Positions 6,927 through 10,422 of a stretch of DNA of 10,422 nucleotides are shown one piece after another. Every line of letters starts with the position of its first letter. Within the stretch, counting starts at the first letter, position 1. Location of the stretch: contig CAMVLN010000048.1 of the NCBI GenBank assembly GCA_947168325.1, positions 1 to 10,422 on the forward strand, read 5' to 3'. The notes under the pieces were generated by a model that was not told the origin of the DNA, ran no database searches, and saw nothing but the letters and a program-made list of their open reading frames with translations. This DNA is from an uncultured Elusimicrobia bacterium (GTDB taxonomy: Bacteria; Elusimicrobiota; Endomicrobiia; Endomicrobiales; Endomicrobiaceae). A program made the position numbers and the translations under genes.

Positions 6927-8174
6927 TCAAGAAGAAGATGAAACCATAGCATTTGCCATATTAAATATAGGTAAATACAATGCTACAACACAGATACCAA
7001 CCATCAAACCTAATCCTATAATTAATACTGGTTCAATAACAGAACTAATTCCAGCAACAGTAGCATCAACCTCATCGTTATAATAATCCGATATTTTCGC
7101 AAACATTTTTTCTAAATTCCCAGTCTTTTCTCCAACAGAAACCATTTTTACAGCCATTTTAGGAAAAACCTTATATTTTTCCATACTATCAGAAAAGAAT
7201 TTACCAGCTACAACAGAATCTTTTATTTGCATCAACAGTTCTTTGATATAAACATTTGCTACTGAATTGCTCGCAATTTGAATAGATTCAACAATATCAA
7301 CACCACTTTGGACAAGTGCAGAAAGTGTATGGAAAAACCTAGCAAATAACATTTTAGTATATATAGGAGCAAATATTGGGATTTTAAATAAAAACTTATG
7401 CCACACCATTAACCCAACAGAAGTTTTAATAAAACTTTTAAATGCGATAAAACAAGCTACGACAAACACAATAATTATCAATATTTTATCTAATAAAAAA
7501 TTACTAAAATTCATAATTATCATAGTAGGTAACGGCAGTGTTGCACCAAAAGATGCAAACATATCTTGAAACTTCGGAATAAGAACAAAAACTATTCCAC
7601 AAAAAACTATGGCAAAAAAAACACCAACAAATACAGGATACGAAGATGCTGCCTTAATCTTTCTTGTCAATCTAACATTACTCTCTAAATAATCTGCCAA
7701 ATCACCAAAAATTTTTCCTAAATTACCAGTCTTTTCACCCAAGCTTACCATAGAAATATAAGTATTATCAAACACATTTTTATATTTTTCAATAGAAGTA
7801 GACAACCTCTGTCCAGCTTTTATATTATCACAAATATCCAACAAAACACTACTCAAATATTTATTTTGAACCATAGAAGAAACTTCAGAAACAGCCTCTA
7901 ACAAACTAACACCAGCATCAACAAGTGTAGCCAACTGTCTAGACATAATTGCTAACTCTTGAAGTTTAACTTTTTTGCTCGAAGTACTTTTTTCTATCTT
8001 ATCATTTAAAGCTAAAAAAAAGTCAAAAATAGACATCTTCTTCTCACGAATATCTATTTTAGAAAAATTTTTTAAGCTTAATACTCCCATAGCCTCATCA
8101 TATGTCTCTGCCTCTATAGAACCAGTAACCGTTAACCCTTGAGCATTCTGTGCTTTATAAATAAATTTTGGCAT
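6927..8174 (-). CDS. pilC: PilC/GspF-family polytopic platform protein
   Basis: A 415-residue inner-membrane protein on which the pilus fibre is assembled and which is driven by the PilB ATPase. The N terminus FIYKAQNAQGLTVTGSIEA is the family start. Two T2SSF domains follow (about 75-198 and 277-400), each with the repeated motif VSLGEKTGNL/VSVGEKTGNL (143-152 and 345-354). Membrane helices are visible at about 181-201, 230-248 and 377-401. The first domain also shows LATLVDAGVSLLEA and the second ALVQSGVDIVESI, the usual internal repeat. The length is normal (about 400). AGGGAGAG stands about nine bases before the ATG, in the 60-bp gap after pilB, which is the widest spacer in the operon. 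Confidence 0.96.
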   Translation of the reverse strand: MPKFIYKAQNAQGLTVTGSIEAETYDEAMGVLSLKNFSKIDIREKKMSIFDFFLALNDKIEKSTSSKKVKLQELAIMSRQLATLVDAGVSLLEAVSEVSSMVQNKYLSSVLLDICDNIKAGQRLSTSIEKYKNVFDNTYISMVSLGEKTGNLGKIFGDLADYLESNVRLTRKIKAASSYPVFVGVFFAIVFCGIVFVLIPKFQDMFASFGATLPLPTMIIMNFSNFLLDKILIIIVFVVACFIAFKSFIKTSVGLMVWHKFLFKIPIFAPIYTKMLFARFFHTLSALVQSGVDIVESIQIASNSVANVYIKELLMQIKDSVVAGKFFSDSMEKYKVFPKMAVKMVSVGEKTGNLEKMFAKISDYYNDEVDATVAGISSVIEPVLIIGLGLMVGICVVALYLPIFNMANAMVSSSS

Positions 8175-8234
8175 CTTTCAACTCTCCCTATAATACTTAC
8201 TATCTACCCATATCCATAGAGCTTTCTAAACAAC

Positions 8235-9935
8235 TTATCTATCTACAATACTAATAACATTAAACACTTCATCCAGAGTTGTTACTCCTTCCAACAATTT
8301 ATTCACTGCATTCTGCCTTAATGTAATAAGTCCTTGCTCTTTAGCAAGTTTTCTCAACTCCACTTCACTAGCTTTATCAGCAATGCATGTCCTTATTTCT
8401 TTTGTAACATTCAACATTTCAAATACTGCAATCCTACCCTTATATCCTGTCCCTCCACAAAAGCTACAACCTTTTCCAACATAAAATTTCTTATTCTTTT
8501 CAATTCCTAATCTATTATAAATAGATTCCGGAACATTATTGAGTTCCTGTTTACAATTATTACAAATAACTCTAACTAGTCTCTGTGCAATAATCATATT
8601 CACAGCATCTGCTAAAAGATATGCCTCTATTCCCATAAAAGACATTCTAGAAATTGTGCTTATAGTGTCATTTGTATGTAAAGTAGAAAAAACTAAATGA
8701 CCAGTTAGTGCAGATTGTATAGCAATTTGAGCAGTCTCAGTATCTCTAATCTCCCCAACAAGGATAACATCCGGATCTTGTCTCATAAAACTTCTCAAAA
8801 TATTTGCAAAAGACAAACCTATATCCGTTCTAACATGAACTTGATTAATGCCTTTCATTTCATATTCTACAGGATCTTCTGCTGTCATAATATTTAAATC
8901 ACTTCTGTTAATAGTTCCTAAAGCAGAATAAATAGTTGTTGTTTTTCCACTACTAGTAGGTCCTGTAATCAAAATCATACCATAAGGAGCATTTATTGCT
9001 TCTTTAAAATTCTCTAGCTCTTTTGCAGAAAAGCCCACTCTTTCAATATCAAGTCCAAACAAATTTTTTGCAAGAATTCTTAAAACTATTTTTTCTCCCC
9101 AAATAGTAGGTATAATAGACACCCTAACATCTACAATTTGATTTGCAACCCTTACTCTGCATTTACCATCTTGTGGTAATCTCCTTTCCGCTATATCAAG
9201 TTCAGACATAATTTTTATTCTAGAAACTATCGCAGAATAATACTTTTTTGACGGAGGTGTCATGGTTTGCAAAAGACCATCTATCCTCATTCTTAGAGAA
9301 ATCTCTCTTTCAAAAGGTTCCAAATGAATATCACTAGCTTTATTTGTTACAGCATCAAAAAATATAGAATTAACATATTTAATAACCGGGGCAGAATCGT
9401 TATCCTCGCTAACATCAATGTTTTCTTCATAAATTTTACCTGCAGTATCTACTTCTTCTACTTCTTTCTCATCAATTTCACTACTTAATGATGTTCTAAC
9501 ATAAAACTTTTCTATAAAACTTAATATTTCTTTTTCCGATGACAAAACTACAGATATTTTTTTTCCAGTAATCTTTGAAAGTTCTTCCCTATACACAAAA
9601 TTTGTAGGGTCCGCCATTGCAACCCAAACGATATCTGCATCGACTTTAAAAGGTACAGATAAAAACTTTCTTGCATATTTTTCTGGTAAAATATTTAAAA
9701 TATCTTTGGAGACATTAATAGATTTCAAATCTAAATATTCAACACCCATAGATAATGACAAACACTCAAAGAGCATATCTTCAGAAATATATCCTTTGGA
9801 CAATAACACTTGACCTATTTTTTTCCCTTGTTTAACAGACTCCTCCAATGCTTCCTGCAACTGTTCTCTATTTATATATTTCTTACTTAAAAAAATCTCT
9901 CCAATGTATTTCCTTTTTAAAATATTTAGACCCAT
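8235..9935 (-). CDS. pilB: PilB/GspE-family assembly ATPase
   Basis: A 566-residue cytoplasmic hexameric ATPase that powers fibre extension; it is the first gene of the operon. Residues about 1-145 form the GspE N-terminal region (IGEIFLSKKYI, then GQVLLSKGYISED), joined by an acidic linker (about 150-182) to the motor. Motor motifs: SDIHLEP (201-207), Walker A GPTSSGKT (325-332), Asp box TAEDPVEYE (351-359), Walker B DVILVGEIRD with E395, and His box TGHLVFSTLHTND (411-423). A four-Cys zinc site (C458, C461, C490, C493) marks an assembly ATPase of the PilB/GspE type, not the retraction ATPase PilT. All catalytic residues are present. The ATG is supported by AAGGGG about six bases upstream. 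The promoter at 10065-10037 lies about 95 bases ahead. Confidence 0.97.
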   Translation of the reverse strand: MGLNILKRKYIGEIFLSKKYINREQLQEALEESVKQGKKIGQVLLSKGYISEDMLFECLSLSMGVEYLDLKSINVSKDILNILPEKYARKFLSVPFKVDADIVWVAMADPTNFVYREELSKITGKKISVVLSSEKEILSFIEKFYVRTSLSSEIDEKEVEEVDTAGKIYEENIDVSEDNDSAPVIKYVNSIFFDAVTNKASDIHLEPFEREISLRMRIDGLLQTMTPPSKKYYSAIVSRIKIMSELDIAERRLPQDGKCRVRVANQIVDVRVSIIPTIWGEKIVLRILAKNLFGLDIERVGFSAKELENFKEAINAPYGMILITGPTSSGKTTTIYSALGTINRSDLNIMTAEDPVEYEMKGINQVHVRTDIGLSFANILRSFMRQDPDVILVGEIRDTETAQIAIQSALTGHLVFSTLHTNDTISTISRMSFMGIEAYLLADAVNMIIAQRLVRVICNNCKQELNNVPESIYNRLGIEKNKKFYVGKGCSFCGGTGYKGRIAVFEMLNVTKEIRTCIADKASEVELRKLAKEQGLITLRQNAVNKLLEGVTTLDEVFNVISIVDR

Positions 9936-10036
9936 AAATACCCCTTCATTAACATCCTAAATTCATCTCTTTGCCAAACGATACACGAAAAAACACTCAT
10001 CCTGTGTCATACACCACACACTGCTTCTCTTCTGTT
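9936..10036 (-). other. Leader region of the pilus operon
   Basis: About 95 transcribed bases lie between the predicted start site and pilB. They hold the pilB ribosome site (AAGGGG), a weak stem of five pairs (TGTGT with ACACA, about 10001-10018), and short open frames. One of these, 24 codons from the ATG at 10000, ends at 9926 just inside pilB. I see no match to a known riboswitch; the stretch is too short and lacks conserved c-di-GMP aptamer segments. Confidence 0.4.
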
Positions 10037-10065
10037 ATTGTAAATAAATATCATCTATTTGTCAA
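10037..10065 (-). promoter_or_regulatory. Sigma-70-type promoter of the pilus operon
   Basis: On the minus strand, -35 TTGACA (10065-10060) is separated by exactly 17 bases from -10 TACAAT (10042-10037). This is a full consensus -35 and a 5/6 -10, the best match I found upstream of pilB. Transcription would begin near 10030, giving a leader of about 95 nt before the pilB ATG. The -35 box falls in the extreme 3' tail of the transposase remnant. Confidence 0.75.
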
Positions 10066-10069
10066 ATTT

Positions 10070-10422
10070 TGTAGAAGTTCAATACATATTGGACTATTGG
10101 GAAGAACAATGGGTTAGCATATTTTTATATAAAAAAGCCTTATGGTTTATGTATTTTAAACCATTATGAACTTTTTTGTATTATACAAAAGCATATATTG
10201 TTTTAATTTTTTATTATCCTGTTTTTGTTCTATCTTTACATCTTCAAAATAATTAAAAGCTGTTCTTGAGCCGTTGAATTAAATCTTTGCATATACGAAT
10301 TTATCTTTGAACATCGCAGATAACTAAATACTTGTTTTATTTTATCTCGTTTTAATCTATTTTGAAAATTCTCAAATTTTTTCTGTCCGTTATCGTTTTA
10401 TCTTTATCTTATTTTATATGAA
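10070..10422 (-). pseudogene. Decayed integrase-core (rve, IS481/IS3-like) transposase, C-terminal part
   Basis: Three reading frames together rebuild the C-terminal half of a DDE integrase-type transposase. From 10397, DNGQKKFENF is the second catalytic Asp region (usually TDNGSEF). It runs through FSYLRCSKINSYMQRFNST (usually YPR-P-x-N-x-x-ERFN-T), where the catalytic Glu has become Gln (10289-10287). The frame changes near 10260 to give FNYFEDVKIE and LLYNTKK, and again at the A6 run near 10177-10172 to give VHNGLKYINHKAFLYKN. The tail ends in SNMYW-like codons in which Trp has become TGA (10081-10079). In-frame stops also occur before the DNG motif (10406-10404, 10400-10398). The 5' part lies beyond the right edge. 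The family match is from memory of conserved motifs. The element cannot be active. Confidence 0.72.
10131..10177. terminator. Possible weak bidirectional terminator hairpin
   Basis: An 8-bp stem (10142-10149 with 10157-10164, ATGGTTTA/TAAACCAT) with a 7-base loop is flanked by AAAAAAG on the left and CTTTTTT on the right. Each strand therefore shows a stem followed by a U6 run. The stem has only two GC pairs, and the sequence lies in the transposase remnant, where it also fits codons of the old protein. It may be fortuitous. If it works, it would shield the pilus operon from transcription entering from the right. Confidence 0.35.

Noticed and set aside
8715..8897. Plus-strand open frame of 60 codons
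   Set aside because: It lies opposite the catalytic core of pilB.
9936..10030. c-di-GMP or other riboswitch in the pilus operon leader
   Set aside because: The leader is only about 95 nt, its only stem is five pairs, and I could not find the conserved aptamer segments; a single GGCAAA-like string is not enough.
10178..10422. An intact small gene at the right end
   Set aside because: Each frame is broken by stops, and the readable protein moves between frames, so it is a pseudogene and not a small gene.
10081..10422. TGA read as Trp (alternative genetic code)
   Set aside because: The MY-TGA-T codons in the transposase tail could suggest it, but TGA ends pilN, pilM, pilC and others at conserved ends, and TGG is used for Trp.

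Overview
The window is a single, strongly AT-rich (about 30% GC by eye) block of bacterial DNA in which every gene I can support lies on the minus strand. It uses the standard bacterial code: TGA ends several genes while TGG encodes Trp. A secretin, signal peptides and a PilM/N/O inner-membrane platform point to a diderm bacterium. The low GC, tight gene packing and a decayed transposase next door would suit a reduced-genome, host-associated lineage. Endomicrobia/Elusimicrobiota is my tentative guess, from the general look of the proteins and not from any diagnostic marker.

Reading in the direction of transcription (high to low coordinates): 10422-10070 holds the eroded 3' part of an integrase-type transposase with internal stops, at least two frame changes and the catalytic Glu replaced by Gln. 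At its very end is a near-consensus promoter (-35 TTGACA, 17-bp spacer, -10 TACAAT; 10065-10037), followed by a leader of about 95 nt.

From 9935 to 2171 the genes form one tightly coupled operon for a type IV pilus or pilus-like secretion/uptake machine: assembly ATPase (pilB/gspE), polytopic membrane platform protein (pilC/gspF), four prepilin-like proteins (a PilA/GspG-like one, a PilV/GspI-like one, a PilW/GspJ-like one and a PilX/GspK-like one lacking Glu5), then pilM, pilN and a pilO-like gene whose product also carries a PilP/GspC-type homology-region domain at its C terminus. Several junctions overlap by four bases (ATGA or TTGA), which suggests translational coupling.

The operon continues into a compact secretin (2152-887), a response-regulator gene with a complete receiver domain but no recognisable output domain (865-242), and the start of a secreted protein that runs off the left edge (235-1). 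Together PilB powers assembly on PilC, the pilins form the fibre and its tip, PilM/N/O(P) connects the cytoplasmic motor to the outer membrane, and the secretin is the exit channel. No prepilin peptidase (PilD) and no retraction ATPase (PilT) is encoded here.

The pilin order (E-F-G-I-J-K-like) recalls type II secretion, while the split pilM/pilN recalls type IV pili. The most notable points are the PilO-PilP fusion, the small secretin, the receiver protein inside the machine operon, and the promoter at the edge of a dead transposase. I see no CRISPR array, tRNA, rRNA or wholly new system.
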